Shown here piece by piece: positions 1 to 11,946 of a stretch of DNA of 64,000 bases. The stretch comes from Isoetes taiwanensis (taxonomy: Eukaryota; Streptophyta; Lycopodiopsida; Isoetales; Isoetaceae): the NCBI GenBank assembly GCA_021234155.1, contig JAJEKV010000057.1:5239821-5303820 (forward strand), in the 5' to 3' direction. The notes beneath the pieces were generated by a model. It worked only from the letters and a program-made list of their open reading frames with translations. It had not been told where the DNA came from and ran no database searches. The position numbers and the translations under genes were made by a program. How positions within the stretch are numbered: the first letter of the stretch is position 1; each line of letters opens with the position of its first letter.

Positions 1-46
1 ATAGAAGAATGAAAGAAATGGAAGAATAAAATGAAGGAAGAGTGGA

Positions 47-163
47 AGAAGAAGAAGAAGAAGAAGAAGAAGAAGAAGAAGAAGAAGAAGAAGAAGAAGA
101 AGAAGAAGAAGAAGAAGAAGAAGAAGAAGAAGAAGAAGAATAAGAAGAAGAAGAAGAAGAAGA
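47..163. repeat. GAA trinucleotide tract
   Basis: A run of GAA units about 117 bp long, broken once by TAA near 141. It sits directly against the left end of the 2.9-kb repeat copy 1. The matching copy 2 has its own GAA tract at the same relative position, so the tract belongs to the duplicated unit. Confidence 0.97.
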
Positions 164-164
164 A

Positions 165-3052
165 GTTGAAATTCTTAATGGCCTACTTGGTGATTATTTG
201 GTGAATATTAAATGGCTAATTCATTTGGTATCCAATGGTGTAATACAACTGTTGGGATTTATTATATATGTTCATATGGGTTTAAATGTGGAGATACCAT
301 GTAATGGTGGAGATAACATGGAAAGATGTTTGATGGTGTAGATAACTATTTTGGTACAAGTTTGCCAAAAGTGCATTGATCTTAAAGAAAAAAATGGTAC
401 GAAACACATTGGTCTTATGCAACACATTGTAACCTTTAAAATATGATGGTAATTGGTGCCATTGAAACACGAAAATGTGCTATACCTAAACCATTTGATG
501 CTATGCTTTTATAACGTGAGCACAATATGATTTAGACTATGGGCTTGGAAATCGATTACAAGGCACAATTAAAACAGGTGCACTTGATTGAACATCTATC
601 TAGAATGGGCATTTGATTGAACATCTATCTAGAATGCCACCATTGGCAACATAGCTATGATGCATGTAATTTTTATATCTGAATGTTTAGACATGGCATG
701 CATGCCAAGGGTTGCTTTTGAAAGAAGGCTTTGCATGCATGCACCTACTTTTACATTAGACATTCTTTATCTTTATTATTGTGTGGAAAAGACAAAGGCA
801 TTGGCAAAAAGCACAACCGTGCTCTACATGCAAAAATTTTTAAGGAAACATAAGGCATGGAGGACTATGCAAGTACGTATACATTTTTTTCTCTTACGTA
901 AATGTTAAGTGTATGATGGGTTGAGGCAAAATTTGCTTTTGTGGGGTTTTTTTTGGCTACATAGCCTTGGCTATAAAACCTTAAAATTGCATTTGAATGT
1001 CACCTTTTGAAATCGATTTAGGGCATATCCATATTATTGGTTAGGGCAAAAATTGTTTTCACGGCTGCAAGCGGCCACTTTGGTCGTTTCAAATGTGGAT
1101 GAACAGAGCTTTCCAGTTGATCGTGGCAACCAAAAATACAGTCCGGATCTGCTTGTTGTAACTGGAATTCCACTGGTGGTTCCTATCTTGTGAAAAAAAG
1201 TCTATTACATATGCCTGAATGCAGATTTGGTTTCGATACAGGTTCCTGCTTTTACATCACGAATTTTTGTGGTGCATACTTTAAGATTCTTGGTTGTTGC
1301 ATCCAACAAACAATGGCACTTTATTTCAACAGGATGCCAGGATGGTAATATGCTGCGCCAATATGGTATATGGCAATATCCGTGTATGTTTTTCTGCCAA
1401 AATTGTGATGCAAAACGACCTGAGCATAAATCAGGATGCTGTTATGAGGAATACTAATGCTTGGAGTTGGCACTGGCATGTTATATTTTGTCTCAAGCAG
1501 CAGTGCATATCTGAAACAAAGGTATGATTTGTGCCCAAATTATAATGATATACTTGATTCTATTAGCAGACCCCTTTGCCTCAAATAACATCGATGCTAT
1601 CTTGATGCTTTGGCCCCTGGATAACAGATGTATAATACAAATAGATAGGCCTAATACATATGGCTTTATGCCATAACAGGGTTTCTGCTGCAGCTATTCA
1701 AATTCGAAAATGCTTCCCTTAGCTGTGACGAACAGATATTTCTGAGGCTGCTCAGTGTAATGTGGATGCTCATACGGCAAGAAATACAATTGTGGAGCGC
1801 ATATATTCAGGTTTTTATGCATAAAATATTTCTTGTCACATGATGTATAGAAATGTAATGCCGTAAAAAGAGCATGATCCCAATAGTTCTACAGATTTCT
1901 ATGCTATTCCTTTTTAGGGATAAATTGTTTACTATATTTTACTTGCTCTAACATGAAGACCTTGATCATAAATGTCGGTCTAAATGGCATGGTTGAAGCG
2001 TGATGTTTAAGCAACTCTGGCTACATGGGTTTGCTTGAACGAAATAAATGGGCTGAGTTTTTCTAGCTGCTTGAAGCATGCAACCGGCTTGTTAACATGG
2101 TTGCCTGAGATAGGCATCTTTGTGGTGTAAGTCTTATGCGGGGATAATGATTCACTAGTTTGTGTTATCGATTAATTTCTGAGGGCTGTATATGTGCTAG
2201 GATGCTTGTAGCATGTCTAGGCATCAATCATTTAAAGCACCCACTGAGTTATTCTTACATGCTTGGATGCTTGTAGCATGTCTAGCATATTATGTCTAAA
2301 GCAACAAGGTTTGTTGTTGTAGTTTAAAATGATAAAAATGTTAGGATATGCTATGAAATTGACTATGGTTATCAAGGTTGCCAGCCAGATTTGGGACTAA
2401 GAAATTAGTTCTCGTCTAATGGTAATGCTTGAGACCAACTGGGAAATTTAAAATATCGTATTCCAGTTTCCTTTTCTTGTTAAATGTCACCTCAGGGCAA
2501 AAGGATACAATTGGTGATCAGTGATAAACTGAGAGACCCAATGTACCTTTTGGCCCTTGCACATTTACCATTATCATGCTAATTGTGTATTGATTGGCTG
2601 CAGGTACGGGTTCTCTCCTCTAATTGTCTCCATTTTGCTGTTAGAGTTGGCGTTAACGCGGAAGAGGATGGAATATGCTACATCAAGATTCAAAGTTTAT
2701 TTTACACTTCATACTTTCAAATTCAAAACTTCATAGTTGTAAGATTTAAGTTAAAATTTAAGTTTATTGTTGTAAGATTGATTACCTTATACTTTCAAAT
2801 TCAAAAACGTTATGTATAAATTGGATATGCTAATATGGAAATGATGATATGAATTATTTTACTCAAGATTTTTATTTTTGGATATTTTTCAATATAGTAA
2901 ATTATATGGGCTAAGGTTTGTAGAGTACCTGATGTGGCCTGGCCTAAAAAACCAGGGTGGATATTGGGATAAGTGATCTTGCCTTGAACAAGGTTCTTTT
3001 AATGTAATTGTTTGCATAATTGTGACTGTAGTCTTGGCAAGAACATGTACGA
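165..3052. repeat. 2.9-kb direct repeat, copy 1
   Basis: This stretch recurs at 3618-6505 in the same orientation, with an offset of 3452-3453 bp and near identity. No convincing gene is visible: the longest frame kept in both copies is 83 codons and resembles nothing I know. It contains an internal 30-bp tandem repeat near 578-640 and a duplicated 21-bp segment near 2200 and 2265. Differences between the copies fall in short clusters, for example near 1060-1160, 1435-1470 and 1970-2200, with identical stretches between. Its function is unknown. Confidence 0.95.
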
Positions 3053-3450
3053 AGAAGAAATCGTGACTTCCACTTGCTGGAGATATCTGGCAAACGCATC
3101 ACTTCTACAAACCAGGTTAGTTTGAATATTATTGCTTTTGGACAGTAAAATAGGTTCTGCTACCATATGTTATGGTAAATGGCCCATAGCCTATTATGAT
3201 ATAGTGTTTTATACTATATCAGGCTGTCCATGGTACTTAAGGCCCACTGTGCCTTATGTACTTCAAGATTTTAAAATCCTGACATTTTGTTGGGTCTTGA
3301 ACTAGTCCATTGTACTAGTTCTTGAATTATCTGCTATTGCGGATATAGTATTTGGTCCAATGCACCTTATACTAATAAGATAAAGATGACATTATACTTT
3401 GATGCTGATTGAGAGATTCTTTGAATCTGTTTTTCTTCTGGTGTAAGGAA
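3053..3450. other. Spacer between the two 2.9-kb repeats
   Basis: About 400 bp of AT-rich sequence present only once. It contains several short self-complementary words, such as a palindromic TGATATAGTG/CACTATATCA-type pair near 3200-3225, but no reading frame of note. I see no gene in it. Confidence 0.6.
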
Positions 3451-3509
3451 GTAGGACCCCTCTTTTTATAGGGGGGGTCCTGCTTTCCTTATAAAAAGAG
3501 GAGTCCTAC
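3451..3509. repeat. Perfect-stem hairpin with G-run loop
   Basis: The 20-base arms at 3451-3470 and 3490-3509 are reverse complements with one mismatch. They enclose a loop that begins with seven Gs. The hairpin lies just left of the second GAA tract, so it may mark the junction of the duplicated units or the end of a small foldback element. Confidence 0.85.
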
Positions 3510-3532
3510 ATCCCGAGGGAGGGATTGTGGGA

Positions 3533-3591
3533 GAAGAAGAAGAAGAAGAAGAAGAAGAAGAAGAAGAAGAAGAAGAAGAAGAAGAAGAAGA
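3533..3591. repeat. GAA tract before repeat copy 2
   Basis: About 59 bp of uninterrupted GAA units at the left edge of the second 2.9-kb copy. It is shorter than the tract before copy 1, as expected for an unstable microsatellite. A poly-lysine frame across it is only the translated repeat. Confidence 0.97.
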
Positions 3592-3617
3592 GAATATTCT
3601 TTTCGAATCTTCCATTA

Positions 3618-6505
3618 GTTGAAATTCTTAATGGCCTACTTGGTGATTATTTGGTGAATATTAAATGGCTAATTCATTTGGTATCCAATGGTGTAATACA
3701 ACTGTTGGGATTTATTATATATGTTCATATGGGTTTAAATGTGGAGATACCATGTAATGGTGGAGATAACATGGAAAGATGTTTGATGGTGTAGATAACT
3801 ATTTTGGTACAAGTTTGCCAAAAGTGCATTGATCTTAAAGAAAAAAATGGTACGAAACACATTGGTCTTATGCAACACATTGTAACCTTTAAAATATGAT
3901 GGTAATTGGTGCCATTGAAACACGAAAATGTGCTAGACCTAAACCATTTGATGCTATGCTTTTATAACGTGAGCACAATATGATTTAGACTATGGGCTTG
4001 GAAATCGATTACAAGGCACAATTAAAACAGGTGCACTTGATTGAACATCTATCTAGAATGGGCATTTGATTGAACATCTATCTAGAATGCCACCATTGGC
4101 AACATAGCTATGATGCATGTAATTTTTATATCTGAATGTTTAGACATGGCATGCATGCCAAGGGTTGCTTTTGAAAGAAGGCTTTGCATGCATGCACCTA
4201 CTTTTACATTAGACATTCTTTATCTTTATTATTGTGTGGAAAAGACAAAGGCATTGGCAAAAAGCACAACCGTGCTCTACATGCAAAAATTTTTAAGGAA
4301 ACATAAGGCATGGAGGACTATGCAAGTACGTATACATTTTTTTCTCTTACGTAAATGTTAAGTGTATGATGGGTTGAGGCAAAATTTGCTTTTGTGGGGT
4401 TTTTTTGGCTACATAGCCTTGGCTATAAAACCTTAAAATTGCATTTGAATGTCACCTTTTGAAATCGATTTAGGGCATATCCATATTATTGGTTAGGGCA
4501 AAAATTGTTTTCATTTACCGCATAGCGGCCACTTTGGTCGTTTCAAATGTGGATGAACGAGCTTTCAGGTTGATCGTGGCAACCAAAAATACTGATCCGG
4601 ATCACGCTTGTTGTAACTGGAATTCCAGCTGGTGGTTCCTATATTGTGAAAAAAAAAGTCTATTACATATGCCTGAATGCAGATTTGGTTTCGATACAGG
4701 TTCCTGCTTTTACATCACGAATTTTTGTGGTGCATACTTTAAGATTCTTGATTGTTGCATCCAACAAACAATGGCACTTTATTTCAACAGGATGCAGGAT
4801 GGTAATATGCTGCGCCAATATGGTATATGGCAATATCCGTGTATGTTTTTCTGCCAAAATTGTGATGCAAAACGACCTGAGCATAAATCGGGATCTTTGT
4901 TATGAGGAATACTAATGCTTGAGTTGGTTAGCGGCATGTTATATTTTGTCTCAAGCAGCAGTGCATATCTGAAACAAAGGTATGATTTGTGCCCAAATTA
5001 TAATGATATACTTGATTCTATTAGCAGACCCCTTTGCCTCAAATAACATCGATGCTATCTTGATGCTTTGGCCCCTGGATAACAGATGTATAATACAAAT
5101 AGATAGGCCTAATACATATGGCTTTATGCCATAACAGGGTTTCTGCTGCAGCTATTCAAATTCGAAAATGCTTCCCTTAGCTGTGACGAACAGATATTTC
5201 TAAGGCTGCTCAGTGTAATGTGGATGCTCATACGGCAAGAAATACAATTGTGGAGCGCATATATTCAGGTTTTTATGCATAAAATATTTCTTGTCACATG
5301 ATGTATAGAAATGTAATGCCGTAAAAAGAGCATGATCCCAATAGTTCTACAGATTTCTATGCTATTCCTTTTTAGGGATAAATTGTTTACTATATTTTAC
5401 TTGCTCTAACATGAAGACCTTGATCATAAATGTCTGGTCTAAATGGCATGGTTCAGAACTGTGATGTTTAAGCAACTACGGCTACATGGGTTTGCTTGAA
5501 CGAAATAAATGGGCTGAGTTTTTCTAGCTGCGAGAAGCATGCAAGCGGCTTGTTAACATGGTTGCCTGGATAGGCATCTTTGTGGTGTAAGTCTTATGCG
5601 GGATAATGATTCACTAGTTTGTGTTATCGATTAATTTCTACAGGCTTTGTATGTGCTAGGATGCTTGTAGCATGTCTAGGCATCAATCATTTAAAGCACC
5701 CACTGAGTTATTCTTACATGCTTGGATGCTTGTAGCATGTCTAGCATATTATGTCTAAAGCAACAAGGTTTGTTGTTGTAGAATGATAAAAATGTTAGGA
5801 TATGCTATGAAATTGACTATGGTTATCAAGGTTGCCAGCCAGATTTGGGACTAAGAAATTAGTTCTCGTCTAATGGTAATGCTTGAGACCAACTGGGAAA
5901 TTTAAAATATCGTATTCCAGTTTCCTTTTCTTGTTAAATGTCACCTCAGGGCAAAAGGATACAATTGGTGATCAGTGATAAACTGAGAGACCCAATGTAC
6001 CTTTTGGCCCTTGCACATTTACCATTATCATGCTAATTGTGTATTGATTGGCTGCAGTGCGGGTTCTCTCCTCTAATTGTCTCCATTTTCTTTGTTAGAG
6101 TTGGCGTTAACAGCGGAAGAGGATGGAATATGCTACATCAAGATTCAAAGTTTATTTTACACTTCATACTTTCAAATTCAAAACTTCATAGTTGTAAGAT
6201 TTAAGTTAAAATTTAAGTTTATTGTTGTAAGATTGATTACCTTATACTTTCAAATTCAAAAACGTTATGTATAAATTGGATATGCTAATATGGAAATGAT
6301 GATATGAATTATTTTACTCAAGATTTTTATTTTTGGATATTTTTCAATATAGTAAATTATATGGGCTAAGGTTTGTAGAGTACGATGTGGCTGGCCTAAA
6401 AACCGGGGTGGATATTGGGATAAGTGATCTTGCCTTGAACAAGGTTCTTTTAATGTAATTGTTTGCATAATTGTGGATTTGTAGTCTTGGCAAGAACATG
6501 TACGA
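3618..6505. repeat. 2.9-kb direct repeat, copy 2
   Basis: Second copy of the 165-3052 unit, same strand, same length (2888 bp). It keeps the same internal 30-bp tandem repeat and the same short frames but again shows no gene. After its right end the sequence runs into an AGG tract instead of the spacer that follows copy 1, so the duplication ends here. Confidence 0.95.
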
Positions 6506-6562
6506 GAGGAGGAGGAGGAGGAGGAGGAGGAGGAGGAGGAGGGAGGAGGAGGAGGAGGAGGG
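6506..6562. repeat. AGG trinucleotide tract
   Basis: About 57 bp of AGG/GGA units directly after the end of repeat copy 2. A glycine/arginine frame through it is only the translated microsatellite. Confidence 0.95.
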
Positions 6563-6723
6563 GAGAGATAGAAAAAAGAAAATTGAAATCTACCCTAAAC
6601 CATTCAATCCAGAAACCCATTCAATCCAAAAACCATGATCTACTAACCTTAAGAAGAGTGTTTGCAAGTCGATCAAGGTCGTAGCACCGAAGATCGCCCA
6701 AAAAAGTCAATGGAAGGAAATGC

Positions 6724-7791
6724 CTAGGAACGGTCTCGGAAAAGCCGGTACCCGCAGGTATAAAACGCATGGGGGCCGCTTGTAGCGGCGTGGTCTATCT
6801 TGATGTAATTTGGTACATTTCCCTTATGTACTCGTAGGTGGCGATGTCGAACATAGTCTCGCCGGCGTAAGAGTGCTGCTCTCCTACTTCCCTTGGGATT
6901 TCTTGATAAGAGTAATTGATGAAGTCGCTCTGCTGCTCTTGCAATCAAACCTAAGAGCTCGTCGATCCTGAGCCCCTCTTCTTGGCAGTATGGGAGGTTG
7001 AGGATGTCATTTGCCAAAATGTACTCCTCCCCTTCGATTACTATCGGCGATAGAGCTGTGATGCCGATTGGTGGTTCGTTGGCCCGCCTAAAGTCGTCGT
7101 CGTGCCTTGCTATCTGCCTCTCCATTCTTGTTGCCTCCTTGCTCTCCCAATCTGGGTTTTCTTCCCCTAGTTTCTCATAATCCTGCTCGATCTGTAATGC
7201 TCCTAATGCCGTGCATTGGTGCTCGTATTCTGAGGATTCGATCTCATGGATCTGGCTCTGATCTATCCTTGTGTTGAGAGGTGCCAGGTCCAAGAGTTGG
7301 ATCGAAGGCTCCCCCACCCTGTTGACTGCCCTATACTGCATGAATAGAGAGAGAGACGCGTGCACTGAAACATATCTATGTCTATGAGCCTTACAACTCA
7401 TGTAATCAGGCATGTCCTTCATCATGTCCCACAGCTGCCTCTTGACTCTAGATCCCTCGCCTATGGCTTGGCTCAGGGACTCCAAGGATACCCACTTCCC
7501 TCCGCTTGGGGAAAGACTGACTTTCCAGGGTAAGATTTGTTGGTCATACTGGCAAACTGTGTCAGTATAGTAAGGGGTTCTAGTCAGGGTTGCATGGAGG
7601 TCGAAGAGGTGGTCAAACACATAGAAGGCCTCTTCAGCAGGGAAATCATGGATGTGGTTGGCACTGTCGTACCATTGAACAAAGTTCGTGGGCGCCGTTG
7701 AGCAGAGATAGATGTAGAAAATGGCTTGGAAGAGTTGACAAAGGGCTAGAAAATCGCCTAAGAGGGTGAGAGCAAGTTTGGTGAAGAGCAA
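6724..7791 (-). CDS. Unrecognised 355-aa protein, relative of the LTR-element ORF2 at 48.3-49.4 kb
   Basis: An uninterrupted reading frame of 355 codons, by far the longest intact one in the left half. I do not recognise the family. It aligns by landmarks with the broken ORF at 48.3-49.4 kb: FVQWYDSANH against FHQWYQDGEH near the start, EGEEYILANDIL against NNQEYRLLDDIL in the middle, and a following DELL/EDIL helix. The first 35 residues are hydrophobic (FTKLALTLLGDFLALCQLF) and could be a signal or membrane segment, or an upstream extension, because the 48-kb relative starts at the position of the QWY motif. The C-terminal third is arginine-rich. A TATA box lies only 19 bp upstream of the first ATG, so the real start could lie further in. 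It is probably transposon-derived or domesticated, and the intact frame argues against old decay. Confidence 0.6.
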   Translation of the reverse strand: MLFTKLALTLLGDFLALCQLFQAIFYIYLCSTAPTNFVQWYDSANHIHDFPAEEAFYVFDHLFDLHATLTRTPYYTDTVCQYDQQILPWKVSLSPSGGKWVSLESLSQAIGEGSRVKRQLWDMMKDMPDYMSCKAHRHRYVSVHASLSLFMQYRAVNRVGEPSIQLLDLAPLNTRIDQSQIHEIESSEYEHQCTALGALQIEQDYEKLGEENPDWESKEATRMERQIARHDDDFRRANEPPIGITALSPIVIEGEEYILANDILNLPYCQEEGLRIDELLGLIARAAERLHQLLLSRNPKGSRRAALLRRRDYVRHRHLRVHKGNVPNYIKIDHAATSGPHAFYTCGYRLFRDRS

Positions 7792-7809
7792 ATGGCAAAT
7801 GAGGCCTCC

Positions 7810-7817
7810 TTATATAG
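7810..7817 (-). promoter_or_regulatory. TATA box upstream of the 355-aa ORF
   Basis: The minus strand reads CTATATAA, 19-26 bp ahead of the first ATG at 7791. This is close for a leader to include that ATG, so transcription may begin at or after it. The position is seen directly; promoter activity is inferred. Confidence 0.45.
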
Positions 7818-7989
7818 ACTAAGGCTGCCTAGGTTTCCATGCACAAGGGTTCTTGATCGAACAGACCTTTGTTCTAAGGCTATGGATCTCCAAATGAGAT
7901 AACATAAAATGCAAATCTAAGCAAAACAAGCCAAGAAAGACTATATGGCAGTTTGTTGGGTCAAATTTGGGCAATTCATGGTCAAACTT

Positions 7990-8462
7990 GGTCGACTCGG
8001 GTGAAAGGGGTATGCTCGTGAACGCAGAGGGCTTTGGCGCAGAGTGACCGGAGTGGGCTGATTTCTAAAAAAACTGAACATTTCTAAGGGTTATAAGATA
8101 CTAAAATGCCTCTATGGATCAATTCTAGACCAACTAGCAACTTATTTCATGCTAAATAGACGTCTAAAAGTGCAAATATGGGTGACTCGGGTCACTTCCC
8201 ACGAAAGGGATCTGCGTCGCAAACGCAGAGGGCTTGGGCGCGGAGTGACCGGAGTGGCCTGATCTTGTCTACTTTTTGATATCTTTAGCAAGAATTAAGT
8301 ACTACACTGCATTCCTAGACAAATTCTAAGCATTCTAACATCTTTTCGTACAAAATCTGGATCAATTTTACCCCAAATCAAGTGACTCGGGTCACTTCGC
8401 GCGAAAGGGGTCTGCGTCGCGAACGCAGAGGGCTTTGGCGCGGAGTGACCGGAGTGGGTTGA
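7990..8462. repeat. Three dispersed GC-rich ~75-bp direct repeats
   Basis: Diverged copies at about 7990-8060, 8182-8260 and 8381-8462 share a core with GTGACTCGGGTCAC, GAAAGGGGTCTGCGTCGC and GCAGAGGGCTTTGGCGCGG. They are separated by AT-rich spacers of about 120 bp. Within each copy GTGAC and GTCAC form a small dyad. They lie upstream of the minus-strand 355-aa ORF and could be promoter-proximal elements or part of an LTR-like leader. Confidence 0.85.
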
Positions 8463-11374
8463 CTTCGAGCCAAATTTTTTATTTTTAGGTCAAAATTTCT
8501 TCTACTTTAGCAATTAAAAAGCATTCTAAGTACAATGGAAAAGGTTCTACAGCAATTCAATTTATACAAGAACACTTTTATGCCTATAAGAAATTAATTT
8601 ACAGGGAAAAGATACTTTTATAGATATAAGGTTGGAATATACAAAGATATGATATCTGACTTATATATATTCTTATAGATGGCTGCCTGACCGCTGATAA
8701 TTGGGGCCATCTGAGCCTTTTAAATTGCGACGTGGCACAATGGACGGCTGTTACTGTCGTGGCAATTTGCACGATGGTCGCGAGTGTTCAGTTCCCCTTT
8801 AGGGTGCCTAACACCATAGCCGGGCGACCTCTTGCGAAATGCGATGGGTCATGCCGGAATAGGCAGAGAGGAGGTCTGCACTTAAATCCGATGCACAAGC
8901 TCTTCCAATACACCACCCATCAGTCCGGCTTGGCCCCGAAATCCGTCGTCTTTTGCTCAAATTCTATTATTTTCTTCTCTGTCACTGCATTCATTTGTCA
9001 GCTCTATTGGGCGATTCAGAGCATGCACAAAGAGCATGTATAGTTTTTGCATTTATCAACTCCTTCACCTCATCTAATGAAGCTGCCGGCAAATGGGAAG
9101 AGCAGACCTGGAGAAAAGAAACCCATTAAAAATTTCTGGGTAATAGAGAGCTGCTATAGCAAATGGGTACTCCATTGCCCGGTAGATTAAGGCCACAGCT
9201 ATCCGGAACCTTCACCAATCATGGAATTTTTTTGTGGGCTTTTGATCTGGGTAGGTTTCCATTTGATTCATGAGCTCAAGATTTTGAGGTTGTGGAAATT
9301 TCTCCGGTGGGTTGCTTCTATGGTGGGCTTTTCCTTTCTTGGAAGTAGACAATAGCCGTAGCTACTAGAGATTTGGTATTGAGGCAGGTAGAGGCAGAAC
9401 CTATATGTAATCTGTCGTGCGATTGCAAGGGCATCTGTATGAAGTCGTTTCAATTTAGATATGCAGGCATTCTTGAGATCGTTGTTTTACCTCGGTTGTT
9501 GGCAATGCGGCATCAGTTGTGGTTGGTACAGAGCTTTTGTGGATTGAAAGCTTTTCATTGGCAGATTTGTTGCCTTTAGCTTTGAAAATACAAAGTGTCT
9601 AATTAATCTTTCTGAATATCTGGATATAACTCAGGTCAGCTATGAGCTCTGCAGATACAAAATGTCTAGTTATTTTTCCAGCTTGAAGCATTGCCTGTTG
9701 ATATATCTGCTATAAAGAAAAGCCTGCAAGGAATGAAGGTTTGAATTTGATCTTAACATTCCGGAGGATGTACCAATTATTTGCTACTCTTTTCATGTCT
9801 GCAGCACTTCTGGCTGGCTGTCTTAATGGACTTCTTCATGGCAGCTATTGTGTTCACAATGTTAAAACTAACTGGTAAGGCTCACATCTGAATGTTGATT
9901 TTCGTCTTTTAACACATGTCAACAAGGGAAGGTGCAATTTGGTGACCAATTGGCAAACAACAAATGTTGGATGTGTTGTTGATTTGTATGAATTCATCTT
10001 TTGCCCATAAAAGAAAACAAGAAGCCAGGAATGTTCCTATCAGAGTATGCTGCTCTCTATCTGAAGCCCTGATGTAGTGTCCCATGCCGAATTATGACCG
10101 GATGAGCAGATTATTATGTCCCCTCTTCACAAATAAGAAATCTATAACTTGGTAGCATCTGGCCGATTTTACAGGTTAGCTCTTGCCATAGAGAAGTTGA
10201 TTTTTTAGATTTCCCTTTTTGAAGTTTTCTAGTGCATGTTGCAGAGGCAATGAACTTAAAAAGCATACCATGAATAGAAATATTATAAATGTTGTACAGC
10301 CAAATTTGTTGTCTATGCTTCTTACTTCAACGATACTTGGATCCTACTTGGGATATTATTGGTATGCAGCTAATGACCTTCTAGCAGCTGCCATAGATGC
10401 ATGCATTTTTTGACATTGAATACTTATAAATGAAAAAATGTCCAGCTTGTGAGATCTAGATTTTGTGAAGTGCATTGAAAATACTCTTCCTTATGCATTT
10501 GCAACTGATACAGAGGCAATTGCAACAATTTGGAGGGAGTTGCAACAATTTGTTGTATGCATTCAATATGCGAATGGAGGTGTTGGAGTTGTAAGCGCCA
10601 ATCAAGCACCAATCTCCTCGCTTGCAAGTATGAACTTTAACATTTTATTGGCACTTTTGCATTATGTTTCCCGTAGGTCCAGAATGTTTTGCTCACAATG
10701 GATGCAGGTGACATCAATCATTCTGGATTGTCCTTGCCGGAGTGAGAGGATTTAAGCACGAACTATGTATTGATTTTAAAGTCTTTGAGTGGGCAACCAT
10801 GGTATTTCAATGTGAAAAGAGTCAGAGAATGTAAGCAAAGCAGGTCTGTGTTATTTCTGTTCCCGCCATTCTCATCATTGTAACGCCTGTCTTTGAGCTT
10901 CAAATTTTGCTGCTTACATTCTTGGCAATATGTAAATATTCAATCTGTGTACCTAGTTAAAGCTCTCCGTTTACCTAGCTAAAACTCTATTTCTTCCATT
11001 ATTTTTACTTTTGAGAAAAATGAAACTCTCTGTAGCATTTCTCAAATGGACCTGTACATTTGTACATGCCCAAGGATTTAAACAGAAATTATGTTTGGGC
11101 TTCAAACTAAAAGCAAGAGACTGTGTTGAAATTTCAAAACAGGACATTCCCCTGCTTTGTGGTCAAAGTGGTCCGTGCGTAATATTGGTGAGCTTTATTT
11201 TTACCATATCCTTTTCCACATTGAAACGGTCAGTCGATAATTGCAAGCAGTACAATCAATTCCAGCGTAATATTGGGTCTTAAAGAGCTTCAGGTTAATC
11301 AAACAGCCAGAACTATGTAGTATATTGTGATGTCATCAGCTTTTGCATAACCCATCTCTGGTTTTGTCTTGCAG
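8463..11374. other. No clear gene; possible leader region of HSP90
   Basis: Mostly AT-rich sequence with only short frames of 60-103 codons that resemble nothing I know. The 8700-9050 part is less AT-rich than its surroundings. The splice acceptor just before the HSP90 start at 11377 implies an upstream non-coding exon, which could lie in this stretch, but I cannot place it. Confidence 0.4.
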
Positions 11375-11523
11375 ACATGGCTTCTGAAGTGAATATGGGC
11401 ACCGGTGATGTCGAAACTTTCGCCTTCCAGGCTGAGATTAACCAGTTGCTCAGTTTGATCATCAATACTTTCTATAGCAACAAGGAAATCTTTCTTCGGG
11501 AGCCTATCAGCAATGCTTCTGAG
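11375..11523 (+). CDS. HSP90: HSP90 (cytosolic) first coding exon, orphan
   Basis: The 49 codons from ATG 11377 match the N-terminus of cytosolic HSP90, the ATP-driven chaperone. The frame contains [20 protein letters not shown] and then [10 protein letters not shown] before ISNAS. It begins after a good acceptor (TTGCAG) and ends at GAG before GTAAGT, where plant HSP90 genes commonly have an intron. One change stands out: the invariant leucine of RELISNAS is proline here. None of the later HSP90 exons is found downstream within the window, whose next 40 kb are transposons and other genes. The locus is therefore either cut off by insertion, a duplicated exon, or a gene with a very long intron. 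I favour a dead fragment. Confidence 0.85.
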
Positions 11524-11946
11524 GTAAGTCCAACACAGTTTTTTCTTTTTCTTTTTCGTTCTGAGATTGTTTTTTATGCATGCTGGAGTCACTGATTAGG
11601 CAATAATCAGCTGCAAAATTCCTCATCTGCAAAATCATCATAAGACTTGAAGCCTACAAACATTCTAAAGCTCAACATTCACGAGAGAAACCGATAAGCT
11701 ATTTGAGTTGTATATGACTTAACGTATACATGTTTGTATGAAGGAATGGTATCTCACTTTTCTTTTCATTTACAATTCACAGCTTGGGTGTTTTTGTGAA
11801 GACAATATGTTGCTCCATGCAAGTTGATGCATTTTGAAAGTTAATATTTTGTTGATAGGAAGGAGGATTTACGGGGAAAAGTTTATGTCTCTGCCTTGGA
11901 AGAGGGGGACCTAAATGTGTTGCTGCTGCGTTAGCTATGCAGACGG

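Noticed and set aside
657-908. 83-codon frame kept in both 2.9-kb copies
   Set aside because: Conservation is explained by the recent duplication; composition and context give no support for a protein.
3525-3794. 89-codon frame beginning with a long lysine run
   Set aside because: It is the translated GAA tract joined to non-coding repeat sequence.
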